From CBDULX01 sp048550535 (lineage in GTDB: Bacteria; Pseudomonadota; Gammaproteobacteria; SZUA-229), in the NCBI GenBank assembly GCA_048550535.1, contig JBLYYN010000050.1, positions 1 through 13,837 on the forward strand: a stretch of 13,837 bases of DNA, read 5' to 3'. Below, in pieces: positions 1-6,933 of the stretch. Made by a program: the position numbers and the translations under genes. The first letter of the stretch is position 1, and every line of letters starts with the position of its first letter. Below the pieces are notes generated by a model. That model was not told the origin of the DNA. It ran no database searches and was given only the letters and a program-made list of their open reading frames with translations.

Positions 1-14
1 AGGTTTAGATTCAA

Positions 15-620
15 ATGGATCTGCAATTACATAATGGTAACGATAAGGTCGCAGTTTCAGACAATGTGTTTGCGCGCGACTTTAATGAAGGTCTGGTACA
101 TCAGGCTGTGGTTTCGTACCTGGCGGGTGCGCGTGCTGGTACTCGAGCGCAGAAGAGTCGCTCTCAGGTGAGAGGCGGCGGTGCCAAGCCCTGGCGTCAG
201 AAAGGTACTGGTCGTGCTCGTGCCGGTACAATTCGCAGCCCGATCTGGCGTAGTGGTGGTCAGACTTTTGCGGCCACCCCGCAGGATCATTCGGTTAAGC
301 TGAATAAAAAAATGTACCGTGCAGCTATTCGCTCAATTTTGTCTGAGCTGGTGCGTCAGGATCGTATACTGGTGGTTGAAGATATCACCGTTGATTCTCC
401 TAAAACCAAACAACTGTCTGCAAAACTAAATGGCATGGGTCTGGACAAGGTTCTGATTGTTACTGAAACGGGTGATGAGAACTTGTACCTGTCTGCCCGT
501 AACCTGCTGAATGTGGGTGTCACTGATGTGTCAGGTCTGACTCCGGTCGATCTGGTTGGTGCAGAAAAAATACTGGCAACGGTAGGTGCAGTACGTGCTA
601 TTGAGGAGTGGTTGTCATGA
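15..620 (+). CDS. rplD: 50S ribosomal protein L4
   Basis: L4 of the large ribosomal subunit binds 23S rRNA, and its long loop helps line the peptide exit tunnel. The 201-residue product equals the E. coli length. The conserved tunnel loop is visible around residues 53-75 (GGGAKPWRQKGTGRAR), including Lys63, the position changed in some macrolide-resistant E. coli; here it is wild type. In E. coli L4 also represses its own operon through the S10 leader, but that leader would lie upstream of this window. The 14 bases before the start could include the last codons of rplC (a TAG at 6-8), which is too little to annotate. Its TGA overlaps the ATG of rplW, suggesting coupled translation. Confidence 0.98.
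   Translation: MDLQLHNGNDKVAVSDNVFARDFNEGLVHQAVVSYLAGARAGTRAQKSRSQVRGGGAKPWRQKGTGRARAGTIRSPIWRSGGQTFAATPQDHSVKLNKKMYRAAIRSILSELVRQDRILVVEDITVDSPKTKQLSAKLNGMGLDKVLIVTETGDENLYLSARNLLNVGVTDVSGLTPVDLVGAEKILATVGAVRAIEEWLS
603..608 (+). promoter_or_regulatory. Ribosome binding site deciding the rplW start
   Basis: GAGGAG lies 8 bases before the ATG at 617. It sits inside the end of rplD and covers the alternative in-frame GTG at 608, so it supports the ATG as the rplW start. Confidence 0.8.
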
Positions 621-913
621 ATCAGGAACGCATAATGCAGGTGTTACTGGCACCCCATGTTTCAGAGAAAACAACTCAGGTTGCGGATGCAAATAGTCAG
701 CACGTATTCAAAGTGCTGAAAGATGCTAGCAAAACAGAAATTAAACAGGCGGTTGAAAGTCTGTTTGAAGTGAAAGTTGCTCAAGTGCGGGTTATGAATG
801 TTAAAGGTAAAACCAAGCGCTTCAGTAACCGAGAAGGTAAACGTTCGGACTGGCGTAAAGCCTATGTCACCCTTGAAAAAGGTCAGGACATAGATTTCGC
901 TGGTGCTAACTAA
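617..913 (+). CDS. rplW: 50S ribosomal protein L23
   Basis: L23 sits at the exit of the peptide tunnel and, in E. coli, provides the docking site for trigger factor and the signal recognition particle. The product is 98 residues against about 100 in E. coli. Recognisable features are the N-terminal stretch LLAPHVSEKT, the FEVKVAQVRVMNVKGKTKR block and the basic KRSDWRKAYVTL segment. I chose the ATG at 617, which shares four bases (ATGA) with the rplD stop. An in-frame GTG at 608 would add three residues but falls within the Shine-Dalgarno sequence. The overlap implies translational coupling to rplD. Confidence 0.97.
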   Translation: MNQERIMQVLLAPHVSEKTTQVADANSQHVFKVLKDASKTEIKQAVESLFEVKVAQVRVMNVKGKTKRFSNREGKRSDWRKAYVTLEKGQDIDFAGAN

Positions 914-928
914 GGGCAGACTATAACG

Positions 929-1756
929 ATGGCAATTGTAAAAACCAAGCCAACATCAGCAGGTCGTCGCTTTGTTGTGAAGGTGGTAAACTCGGACTTG
1001 CATAAGGGTGAACCTCATAAGGCGCTGCTTGAGAAAAAATCAAAGAATGGTGGCCGTAACAATGCGGGTCGTATTACTACTCGTCACGTAGGCGGTGGTC
1101 ACAAGCAGCGTTATCGTATTGTTGATTTTAAGCGCAATAAAGATGGCGTTCCTGCGACAGTTGAGCGCATTGAATATGATCCCAATCGCACCGCATTTAT
1201 TGCGCTGCTGAAGTATTCAGATGGCGACCGTCGTTACATAATCGCGCCTAAAGGTGTTGCTGCTGGTGATGTGGTTACATCAGGTAGTGATTCAGCGATT
1301 AAGTCAGGTAACAGTCTTCCACTGAGGAATATTCCAGTGGGTACACAGGTTCATTGTGTTGAAATGAAGCCGGGTAAGGGTGCGCAAATTGCACGCAGTG
1401 CAGGAACATCTGCGCAGGTTGTGGCTCGTGAGGGAGCTTACGCGACTGTTCGATTGCGATCAGGTGAGATGCGTAAAATTCACGTGGATTGTAAAGCAAC
1501 TATTGGCGAAGTTAGTAATAGTGAGCACAGTCTGCGTTCACTGGGTAAAGCCGGTGCCAAGCGTTGGCGTGGTGTTCGTCCAACCGTTCGCGGTGTAGCC
1601 ATGAATCCTGTTGATCATCCACATGGTGGTGGTGAGGGTCGTACATCGGGTGGTCGTCATCCTGTGTCTCCCTGGGGTGTGCCAACTAAGGGCTACAAGA
1701 CGCGTAGTAACAAACGTACTGATAATATGATCGTACGTAGACGCAACCGGAAATAA
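929..1756 (+). CDS. rplB: 50S ribosomal protein L2
   Basis: L2 is one of the largest and most conserved primary 23S rRNA binding proteins. It is needed for subunit association and for peptidyl transferase centre assembly. The product has 275 residues (273 in E. coli). The N-terminal OB-fold region contains GRNNAGRITTRHVGGGHKQ. The C-terminal region carries the signature MNPVDHPHGGGEGR, with the histidine long implicated in peptidyl transferase function, then GGRHPVSPWGVPTKG and a basic tail ending RRRNRK. An AAGGG sits 12 bases before the ATG, a slightly long spacing. The gap to rpsS is 14 bases. Confidence 0.98.
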   Translation: MAIVKTKPTSAGRRFVVKVVNSDLHKGEPHKALLEKKSKNGGRNNAGRITTRHVGGGHKQRYRIVDFKRNKDGVPATVERIEYDPNRTAFIALLKYSDGDRRYIIAPKGVAAGDVVTSGSDSAIKSGNSLPLRNIPVGTQVHCVEMKPGKGAQIARSAGTSAQVVAREGAYATVRLRSGEMRKIHVDCKATIGEVSNSEHSLRSLGKAGAKRWRGVRPTVRGVAMNPVDHPHGGGEGRTSGGRHPVSPWGVPTKGYKTRSNKRTDNMIVRRRNRK

Positions 1757-1770
1757 TTGAGGGTAATAGC

Positions 1771-2043
1771 GTGCCACGTTCACTTAAAAAAGGGCCATTC
1801 ATCGATCATCATTTGATGAAAAAGGTAGAAGTAGCAGCAGAGAAGAGCGATCGTCGTCCAATTAAAACCTGGTCGCGTCGCTCAACTATCTTCCCTGAAA
1901 TGGTCGGTTTAACAATAGCCGTTCATAACGGTCGTCAGCATGTACCAGTTCTGGTAAATGAGAACATGGTTGGCCATAAGTTGGGCGAGTTTGCTTTAAC
2001 TCGCACCTACAAAGGCCATACTGCTGGTAAGAAATCAAGATAA
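1771..2043 (+). CDS. rpsS: 30S ribosomal protein S19
   Basis: S19 sits in the head of the small subunit next to S13, near the A-site and the intersubunit bridges. The 90-residue product (91-92 in E. coli) begins MPRSLKKGPFIDHHL and contains the conserved TWSRRSTIFPEMVGLTIAVH and GHKLGEFALTRTYKGH blocks. The start codon is GTG at 1771, chosen because the family begins with exactly this PRSLKKGPF sequence and no ATG is near. A GAGGGT Shine-Dalgarno-like sequence precedes it in the short gap after rplB. Confidence 0.98.
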   Translation: MPRSLKKGPFIDHHLMKKVEVAAEKSDRRPIKTWSRRSTIFPEMVGLTIAVHNGRQHVPVLVNENMVGHKLGEFALTRTYKGHTAGKKSR

Positions 2044-2045
2044 GG
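2042..2045 (+). promoter_or_regulatory. Ribosome binding site for rplV
   Basis: AAGG overlaps the rpsS stop codon and lies 9 bases before the ATG at 2055. This supports the ATG rather than the TTG at 2052 as the rplV start. Confidence 0.6.
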
Positions 2046-2054
2046 TACGGATTG

Positions 2055-2387
2055 ATGGAAGTAGCAGCCAAACATAAATTTGCTCGCATTTCTCCTCAGA
2101 AGTGCCGCCTGGTGATTGACCAGATACGCGGTCTTCCAGTAGAGCAAGCAATGCAGGCATTGATGTTCAGCAATAAAAAAGGTGCGGATCTGGTTAAGAA
2201 AGTACTGGAGTCTGCTATCGCTAATGCTGAGCATAATGAAGGTGCAGATATCGATGAATTAAAGGTATCTCGCACATTTGTAGATGAAGGTCCGACAATG
2301 AAGCGCATTCAAGCTCGCGCTAAAGGTCGTGCTAACCGAATTTTAAAACGTACCAGCCATATTACGGTTATGGTTGCGGATCGTTAA
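2055..2387 (+). CDS. rplV: 50S ribosomal protein L22
   Basis: L22 contacts all domains of 23S rRNA, and its extended beta hairpin reaches into the exit tunnel. Starting at the ATG at 2055 gives 110 residues, exactly the E. coli length. A TTG at 2052 would add one methionine and is less likely. The central VLESAIANAEHN block and the hairpin region (DEGPTMKRIQARAKGRA) are conserved. Met82-Lys83-Arg84, the three residues deleted in a classic E. coli erythromycin-resistant mutant, are present, so no macrolide-resistance change is seen. The stop is 14 bases before rpsC. Confidence 0.98.
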   Translation: MEVAAKHKFARISPQKCRLVIDQIRGLPVEQAMQALMFSNKKGADLVKKVLESAIANAEHNEGADIDELKVSRTFVDEGPTMKRIQARAKGRANRILKRTSHITVMVADR

Positions 2388-2401
2388 GAGAGAGCTGCGG
2401 A

Positions 2402-3088
2402 ATGGGACAAAAAGTACATCCTGTTGGTATTCGTCTGGGTATTTCAGCTGATTGGAATTCAAAATGGTATGCCAACAGCAAAGATTATCCGGATTTGTTA
2501 AATGCCGATATTAAGGTTCGTGAGTTTCTGAAAAAGAAACTGGCAAGTGCCAATGTGAGTCAGATCCAGATTGAGCGGCCTACACGCGCTGCAATCATTA
2601 CCATCCATACAGCACGTCCTGGTGTGGTTATTGGTAAGAAAGGTGCTGACATTGAGAAATTGCGTAGCGATGTTTCTAAGCTGATTGGTCTGCACATTAA
2701 TAATGTGAAAATCAATATCGAGGAAATACGCAAACCAGAACTGGACGCACAACTTGTTGCAGAAGGTATTGCTCAGCAGCTAGAGCGCCGTGTTATGTTC
2801 CGTCGAGCCATGAAGCGTTCAATGCAGAACACAATGCGCATGGGTGCTCAGGGCATCAAGATTAATGTTGCGGGTCGTTTGAACGGTGCCGAAATTGCAC
2901 GTAGCGAATGCTATCGTGAAGGTCGAGTTCCATTGCACACCCTGCGTGCAGACATAGATTACGGTTTTGCCGAAGCTTTAACGACTTACGGCATACTGGG
3001 AGTCAAGGTCTGGATTTATAAAGGCGAAGTCTTTGATCTGGAGCAGAAAAAAACTGCTTCATCAGAGACTAAGCAAAGCGGTAAGTAG
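2402..3088 (+). CDS. rpsC: 30S ribosomal protein S3
   Basis: S3 is in the head of the small subunit at the mRNA entry channel, where it contributes with S4 and S5 to mRNA unwinding. The product has 228 residues (233 in E. coli), the difference lying in the variable basic or acidic C-terminal tail. It starts MGQKVHPVGIRLGI, the universal N-terminus. A type II KH RNA-binding domain occupies roughly residues 39-107, with the GKKG loop at 78-81. The C-terminal S3 domain contains GRLNGAEIARSE and the GVKVWIYKGE segment. It lies 14 bases after rplV and 9 before rplP. Confidence 0.98.
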   Translation: MGQKVHPVGIRLGISADWNSKWYANSKDYPDLLNADIKVREFLKKKLASANVSQIQIERPTRAAIITIHTARPGVVIGKKGADIEKLRSDVSKLIGLHINNVKINIEEIRKPELDAQLVAEGIAQQLERRVMFRRAMKRSMQNTMRMGAQGIKINVAGRLNGAEIARSECYREGRVPLHTLRADIDYGFAEALTTYGILGVKVWIYKGEVFDLEQKKTASSETKQSGK

Positions 3089-3097
3089 GGGATAACG

Positions 3098-3511
3098 ATG
3101 CTCCAACCTAAACGTACCAAATTTAGAAAAATGCAGAAAGGTCGTAATCGCGGTCTTGCCCAGGCTGGTAATAAAGTCAGCTTTGGTGAGTTTGGCTTAA
3201 AAGCGATTGCCCGTGGACGTATAACTGCCCGTCAGATTGAGGCTGCACGTCGTGCAATGACTCGTCATATTAAGCGTGGTGGTAAGATCTGGATCCGGAT
3301 TTTCCCTGATACTCCGATCTCTACCAAACCCCTGGAAGTTCGTATGGGTAAGGGTAAAGGTAATGTTGATTACTGGGTAGCTAAAGTGCAGCCTGGATCT
3401 GTGTTGTATGAAATGGAAGGTGTTTCAGAAGCGCTGGCTAGAGAAGCATTTAAGCTGGCAGCAGCGAAATTACCCATTAAAACCACATTTGTAACACGGT
3501 CGGTGATGTGA
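3098..3511 (+). CDS. rplP: 50S ribosomal protein L16
   Basis: L16 organises the tRNA binding region near the peptidyl transferase centre and the A-site. The product has 137 residues (136 in E. coli) and starts MLQPKRTKFRKMQKGRNRG. The conserved ARQIEAARRAMTRHIKRGGK and RMGKGKGNVDYWVA blocks are intact. The last residues KLPIKTTFVTRSVM match the family end, with the stop TGA at 3509-3511 sharing its final A with the rpmC start ATG. This TGATG arrangement is typical of coupled reinitiation. Confidence 0.98.
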   Translation: MLQPKRTKFRKMQKGRNRGLAQAGNKVSFGEFGLKAIARGRITARQIEAARRAMTRHIKRGGKIWIRIFPDTPISTKPLEVRMGKGKGNVDYWVAKVQPGSVLYEMEGVSEALAREAFKLAAAKLPIKTTFVTRSVM

Positions 3512-3717
3512 TGGCTACAGTTAAAGAATATAAAGACAAGTCAGAAGCAGAGCTTAATACAGAACTGCTTAGCTTACGTAAGGAACAGTTTAGCCTGCGT
3601 ATGCAGCAAGGTGCTGGTGAAATGTCTAAGCCGCATCTGTTTAAGAATGTTCGTCGCGACATCGCGCGTATTAAAACTATTCTGACTCAGAAACAAAATT
3701 CAGGTAATGCGTCATGA
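3511..3717 (+). CDS. rpmC: 50S ribosomal protein L29
   Basis: L29 is a small helical-hairpin protein near the tunnel exit, next to L23. From the ATG at 3511 it has 68 residues, a little longer than the 63 of E. coli owing to a short extra C-terminal tail (KQNSGNAS) and one extra N-terminal residue. The core (SEAELNTELLSLRKEQFSLR and VRRDIARIKTIL) is clearly the family. An in-frame GTG at 3508 would add one residue; I prefer the ATG. The gene overlaps the stop of rplP by one base, and its own stop overlaps the rpsQ start by four bases. Confidence 0.97.
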   Translation: MATVKEYKDKSEAELNTELLSLRKEQFSLRMQQGAGEMSKPHLFKNVRRDIARIKTILTQKQNSGNAS

Positions 3718-3974
3718 GTACTGCAGAAAAGCTTCAACGTACATTAACAGGTACTGTCACTAGCGATAAAATGGATAAGTCCATTACTGTAATGATTGAG
3801 CGTCGTGTGAAGCACCCTATTTATGGGAAATTCATAAAACGCTCTACCAAATTGCATGTGCATGATGATGCTAATGAGAGTGGTATAGGTGATACTGTGG
3901 TTATTGAGCAGTGTCGTCCTATGTCAAAAACCAAGTCCTGGCGACTGGTTAAAGTTATGGAGAAAGCCAGCTAG
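3714..3974 (+). CDS. rpsQ: 30S ribosomal protein S17
   Basis: S17 is a primary 16S rRNA binding protein with an OB fold, needed early in 30S assembly. The 86-residue product (84 in E. coli) contains the conserved RTLTGTVTSDKMDKSITV, VKHPIYGKFIKRSTKLHVHD and CRPMSKTKSWRLVKV blocks. The ATG overlaps the rpmC TGA as ATGA. In E. coli this is the last gene of the S10 operon. Here too the following gap (39 bases) is wider than most in the cluster, and a hairpin spans the stop codon. Confidence 0.98.
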   Translation: MSTAEKLQRTLTGTVTSDKMDKSITVMIERRVKHPIYGKFIKRSTKLHVHDDANESGIGDTVVIEQCRPMSKTKSWRLVKVMEKAS

Positions 3975-3980
3975 GCTTTC
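3962..3980 (+). repeat. Inverted repeat across the rpsQ stop codon
   Basis: GAAAGCC at 3962-3968 and GGCTTTC at 3974-3980 form a perfect 7-base-pair stem with a 5-base loop. The TAG stop of rpsQ lies at 3972-3974, across the loop and the first stem base. No T-run follows, so it is not a standard intrinsic terminator. It sits where the S10 and spc operons meet in E. coli, so it could act in RNA processing, attenuation or 3'-end protection; the role is inference. Confidence 0.6.
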
Positions 3981-4013
3981 GCATATTAAATTTAAAGTTA
4001 TTGGTAATTCATC

Positions 4014-4382
4014 ATGATTCAGATGCAAACCGTACTAAATGCAGCAGATAATAGCGGCGCTAAAAAAGTACAGTGTATTAAAGTGCTCGGTGGTTCACAC
4101 CGCCGCTACGCTTCTGTGGGTGACGTGATCAAGGTTAGTGTTAAAGATGCGATACCCCGCGGTAAAGTGAAAAAAGGTGAGGTTTATAATGCTGTTGTAG
4201 TTCGTACTGCAAAAGGCATTCGTCGTGCAGATGGCTCATCAATTCGCTTTGATAATAATGCTGCGGTTTTATTGAATAATAATCTGCAGCCCATCGGGAC
4301 CCGTATTTTTGGTCCTGTGACTCGTGAACTGCGTAATGAGAAATTTATGAAAATAATTTCTCTTGCACCTGAAGTACTGTAG
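4014..4382 (+). CDS. rplN: 50S ribosomal protein L14
   Basis: L14 lies at the subunit interface, forms intersubunit bridges with 16S rRNA and is the binding site of the silencing factor RsfS. The product has 122 residues (123 in E. coli), beginning MIQMQTVLNAADNSGAKKVQ. IKVLGGSHRRYASVGD and the ending FGPVTRELRNEKFMKIISLA are strongly conserved. The ATG at 4014 fits the family N-terminus; the internal ATG at 4023 would cut off conserved residues. The Shine-Dalgarno sequence is weak (TGGTAA). It is the first gene of the spc operon in E. coli, but I could not identify a convincing promoter in the 39 bases before it. Confidence 0.98.
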   Translation: MIQMQTVLNAADNSGAKKVQCIKVLGGSHRRYASVGDVIKVSVKDAIPRGKVKKGEVYNAVVVRTAKGIRRADGSSIRFDNNAAVLLNNNLQPIGTRIFGPVTRELRNEKFMKIISLAPEVL

Positions 4383-4397
4383 CACGGAGATATTGAA

Positions 4398-4715
4398 ATG
4401 CGCAGGATTAAAAAAGGTGATGATGTGATTGTTACTGCCGGCAAAGATAAAGGCCGTCGTGGAACAGTGCTCAAAGTATATGATGATGACCGTATTAAGG
4501 TAGAAAGCATTAATATGGTTAAAAAACATACCAAACCAAATCCTATGCAGGGTATGGAAGGTGGTATTGTTGAAAAAGAAATGCCATTACATATATCTAA
4601 TGTAATGCTATTCAACCCCGCAACCAATAAAGGTGATCGTGTTGGTTTTAAGGTGTTGGAAGATGGTAAAAAAGTACGCTATTTCAAATCTAATGGCGAA
4701 GTTGTAGACGTTTAA
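4398..4715 (+). CDS. rplX: 50S ribosomal protein L24
   Basis: L24 is an assembly-initiating 23S rRNA binding protein near the tunnel exit. The product has 105 residues (104 in E. coli). An N-terminal KOW motif is visible around residues 5-32 (KGDDVIVTAGKDKGRRGTVL), followed by the conserved GGIVEKEMPLHISNVMLFNP block and an FKVLEDGKKVRYFKSNGE end. A GGAG-like ribosome binding site (CACGGAGAT) lies 9 bases before the ATG. The rplE start follows after 14 bases. Confidence 0.97.
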   Translation: MRRIKKGDDVIVTAGKDKGRRGTVLKVYDDDRIKVESINMVKKHTKPNPMQGMEGGIVEKEMPLHISNVMLFNPATNKGDRVGFKVLEDGKKVRYFKSNGEVVDV

Positions 4716-4729
4716 TAGGCGAACGCAAG

Positions 4730-5269
4730 ATGTCAAGGTTACAAGACTTTTATCGTGACACAGTTGTAAAAAAACTGATGGAAGAGCAGGGTTATAAAAA
4801 CCCGATGGATGTGCCACGAATCGAAAAAATCACTCTAAATATGGGTGTGGGTGATGCAATTGCTGATAAAAAAGTAATTGAGCATGCACGTTCAGATATG
4901 GAAAAAATCAGTGGCCAGAAACCCGTTATCACTTTGGCACGTAAATCCGTTGCTTCATTCAAAGTACGTGATGGTTATCCTATTGGATGTAAAGTGACCT
5001 TGCGTCGTGACCGCATGTATGAATTCCTGGATCGTCTGATTTCTATTGCGATTCCACGTATTCGTGATTTTCGTGGCCAGAATGCTAAATCATTCGATGG
5101 ACGTGGAAATTACAGCATGGGTGTAAAAGAACAGATTATCTTTCCGGAAATCGAATACGAAAAAATCGATAAGATCCGTGGCATGGATATCACTATTACC
5201 ACCTCTGCAAAATCTAATGATGAAGCGAAAGCGCTATTAGCTGCTTTCAGTTTCCCATTTAAGAATTAA
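4730..5269 (+). CDS. rplE: 50S ribosomal protein L5
   Basis: L5 binds 5S rRNA and contacts the P-site tRNA in the central protuberance. The 179-residue length equals that of E. coli. Conserved blocks include PRIEKITLNMGVGDA, ITLARKSVASFKVRDGYPIG, VTLRRDRMYEFLDRLI and RDFRGQNAKSFDGRGNYSMG. In E. coli the mRNA around the L5 start is the target for S8, which represses the spc operon. I could not show an S8-like fold here by eye. The gene lies 9 bases before rpsN. Confidence 0.98.
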   Translation: MSRLQDFYRDTVVKKLMEEQGYKNPMDVPRIEKITLNMGVGDAIADKKVIEHARSDMEKISGQKPVITLARKSVASFKVRDGYPIGCKVTLRRDRMYEFLDRLISIAIPRIRDFRGQNAKSFDGRGNYSMGVKEQIIFPEIEYEKIDKIRGMDITITTSAKSNDEAKALLAAFSFPFKN

Positions 5270-5278
5270 GGGTTAATC

Positions 5279-5584
5279 ATGGCAAAAGTTTCAATGTTGC
5301 AGCGCGAAAAGAAAAGAGCGCGTTTGATTGAAAGAGATTTCGAAAAACGTGAAGGTTTACGTTCTATTTTGAAAGATCCTGAAGCTAGCTTCGATGAAAA
5401 GATGGAAGCACAGCGCAAAATGCAAATGCTACCCAGGGATTCCAGTCCATCGCGTCGTAGAAACCGTTGCCGTATTACTGGTCGTCCTCACGGTTATTAT
5501 CGTAAGTTCGGTCTGGCACGTAATAAACTGCGTGAAGCTGCAATGCGTGGCGATATTCCAGGTCTGGTCAAGGCCAGCTGGTAA
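5279..5584 (+). CDS. rpsN: 30S ribosomal protein S14 (long, zinc-independent form)
   Basis: S14 sits in the 30S head and binds near S3 and S10. The 101-residue product is the long form typical of Proteobacteria. It lacks the paired CxxC zinc motifs of the short form; only one cysteine is visible, in RRNRCRITGRPHGYY. Conserved segments are LPRDSSPSRRRNRC, RKFGLARNKLREAAMRGDIPG and the ending LVKASW. AAGGG 6 bases before the ATG is a good ribosome binding site. The 37 bases between it and rpsH are AT-rich with no clear signal. Confidence 0.98.
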   Translation: MAKVSMLQREKKRARLIERDFEKREGLRSILKDPEASFDEKMEAQRKMQMLPRDSSPSRRRNRCRITGRPHGYYRKFGLARNKLREAAMRGDIPGLVKASW

Positions 5585-5621
5585 GAATTTAATAATACTA
5601 TATTACGAGTAAGGTATATTT

Positions 5622-6014
5622 ATGAGTATGTCGGATCCAATCGCAGATATGCTGACCCGCATTAGAAATGGTCAGTCTGCTGCAAAAGCTGACGTCGTCA
5701 TGCCTGCATCGAATATGAAACAGGCTATTGCCAGCGTTTTGAAAAACGAAGGTTATATCAAAGATTTTACTGTTTCTGACGATGTTAAAGCAGAGCTGAC
5801 AGTGTCTTTGAAGTACTTTGAAGGTCGTCCTGTTATTGATTCTATAAAACGTGTCAGTCGTCCAGGGCTACGTATCTATAAAAACAAAGACGAATTACCA
5901 GAAGTGCTGAATGGCTTGGGTATAGCTGTTGTGTCAACATCGAAAGGTGTTATGACAGATCGTGAAGCGCGCACTGCTGGATATGGTGGCGAAGTCATCT
6001 GTCTAGTTTCTTAA
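5622..6014 (+). CDS. rpsH: 30S ribosomal protein S8
   Basis: S8 is a primary 16S rRNA binder of the 30S platform and, in E. coli, the translational repressor of the spc operon. The 130-residue length equals that of E. coli. It starts MSMSDPIADMLTRIRNGQ, and the C-terminal half has RVSRPGLRIYKNKDELP and GIAVVSTSKGVMTDREAR. The ATG at 5622 is used because AAGG lies 7 bases upstream and the E. coli protein also begins MSMxDPIADML; the in-frame ATG at 5628 is the less likely alternative. Confidence 0.98.
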   Translation: MSMSDPIADMLTRIRNGQSAAKADVVMPASNMKQAIASVLKNEGYIKDFTVSDDVKAELTVSLKYFEGRPVIDSIKRVSRPGLRIYKNKDELPEVLNGLGIAVVSTSKGVMTDREARTAGYGGEVICLVS

Positions 6015-6015
6015 T

Positions 6016-6021
6016 GGGTGG
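6016..6021 (+). promoter_or_regulatory. Ribosome binding site deciding the rplF start
   Basis: GGGTGG lies 5 bases before the ATG at 6027 and covers the in-frame GTG at 6018, which is therefore unlikely to be the start. Confidence 0.65.
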
Positions 6022-6026
6022 TCGAT

Positions 6027-6557
6027 ATGTCACGTATAGCTAAAAAACCAATAGAAATTCCAGCAGACACTGAAGTTAAAATTAGTGGTCAAACTGTTAA
6101 TGTAAAAGGCCCTAAAGGTAATTCAAGTCTGGATGTGCACGAAACTGTTGCAATAGCTCAGGAAGGTAACCAGTTAAATATTTCTTCAAAGCTTGAAGAT
6201 GGTACCCTGGCTATGGCTGGCACCATGCGTTCACTGGTTAACAACATGGTTGTTGGTGTTACCCAGGGTTTTGAAAAGAAACTGGAACTAATCGGTGTGG
6301 GTTACAGGGCTCAGGCTCAGGGTAATACATTAAACCTGACATTGGGTTTTTCTCATCCAGTAAATTACCCGGTACCAGAAGGTATTACAATTGAAACGCC
6401 TAGCCAGACTGAAATACTGGTAAAAGGTATAGATAAACAGAAAGTTGGACAAGTTTCAGCTGAAATACGTGCTTACCGCCCACCAGAGCCATATAAAGGC
6501 AAGGGTGTTCGTTATTCTGATGAATATGTAGTACGTAAAGAAGCCAAGAAGAAGTAA
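6027..6557 (+). CDS. rplF: 50S ribosomal protein L6
   Basis: L6 binds 23S rRNA near the sarcin-ricin loop and the factor-binding region of the large subunit. From the ATG at 6027 it has 176 residues (177 in E. coli) and begins MSRIAKKPIEIP, matching the family. An in-frame GTG at 6018 would add MVD but lies within the ribosome binding site. The C-terminal domain carries the L6 signature around LIGVGYRAQAQGNTLNLTLG and GFSHPV, then RAYRPPEPYKGKGVRY and a basic end EAKKK. Confidence 0.97.
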   Translation: MSRIAKKPIEIPADTEVKISGQTVNVKGPKGNSSLDVHETVAIAQEGNQLNISSKLEDGTLAMAGTMRSLVNNMVVGVTQGFEKKLELIGVGYRAQAQGNTLNLTLGFSHPVNYPVPEGITIETPSQTEILVKGIDKQKVGQVSAEIRAYRPPEPYKGKGVRYSDEYVVRKEAKKK

Positions 6558-6566
6558 GGTGCTAAG

Positions 6567-6923
6567 ATGAAAGCAAAGAAAACGAGCCGTATACGCCGCG
6601 CAACTCGCAGCCGTATGAAAATACGTGAACTTGGTGCTAGTCGTCTGTGTATTCACCGTACACCCAAGCATATTTATGCCCAGGTGATCTCGGCTGATGG
6701 TAGTAGTGTAATTGCAGCAGCATCAACACTTGATACCGGTATTAAGACTTCATTAAAAAGTACCGGTAATGTAGAAGCAGCTACAGCAGTAGGTAAGCTC
6801 ATCGCTGAACGATCTAAAGCTGCAGGTATTGCATCAGTGGCTTTTGACCGATCAGGGTTTAAATATCATGGTCGTGTTAAGGCACTGGCTGATGCAGCAC
6901 GTGAAGGCGGATTAGAGTTCTAA
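6567..6923 (+). CDS. rplR: 50S ribosomal protein L18
   Basis: L18 binds 5S rRNA and, with L5, attaches it to the large subunit. The product has 118 residues (117 in E. coli). The N-terminus is strongly basic (MKAKKTSRIRRATRSRMKIR), as expected for the disordered rRNA-binding tail. The globular part has RLCIHRTPKHIYAQVIS, AVGKLIAERSKAAGI and FDRSGFKYHGRVKALADAAR. AAGGTG precedes the ATG in the 9-base gap after rplF. Confidence 0.98.
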   Translation: MKAKKTSRIRRATRSRMKIRELGASRLCIHRTPKHIYAQVISADGSSVIAAASTLDTGIKTSLKSTGNVEAATAVGKLIAERSKAAGIASVAFDRSGFKYHGRVKALADAAREGGLEF

Positions 6924-6933
6924 AGGCACTGTT

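Noticed and set aside
1..14. Possible last codons of rplC ending at a TAG (6-8).
   Set aside because: Position fits the gene order, but two residues are not enough to identify a gene.
4184..4627. A 147-codon open frame on the minus strand across rplN and rplX.
   Set aside because: It lies opposite two clearly conserved ribosomal genes, has no recognisable protein features, and open antisense frames are common opposite such codon-biased genes. The same applies to minus-strand frames at 9562-9909 and 10769-11176.
4716..4760. S8 target site at the rplX-rplE junction, as in E. coli.
   Set aside because: I could not trace the S8-type helix in this stretch by eye; it needs a structure search before being claimed.
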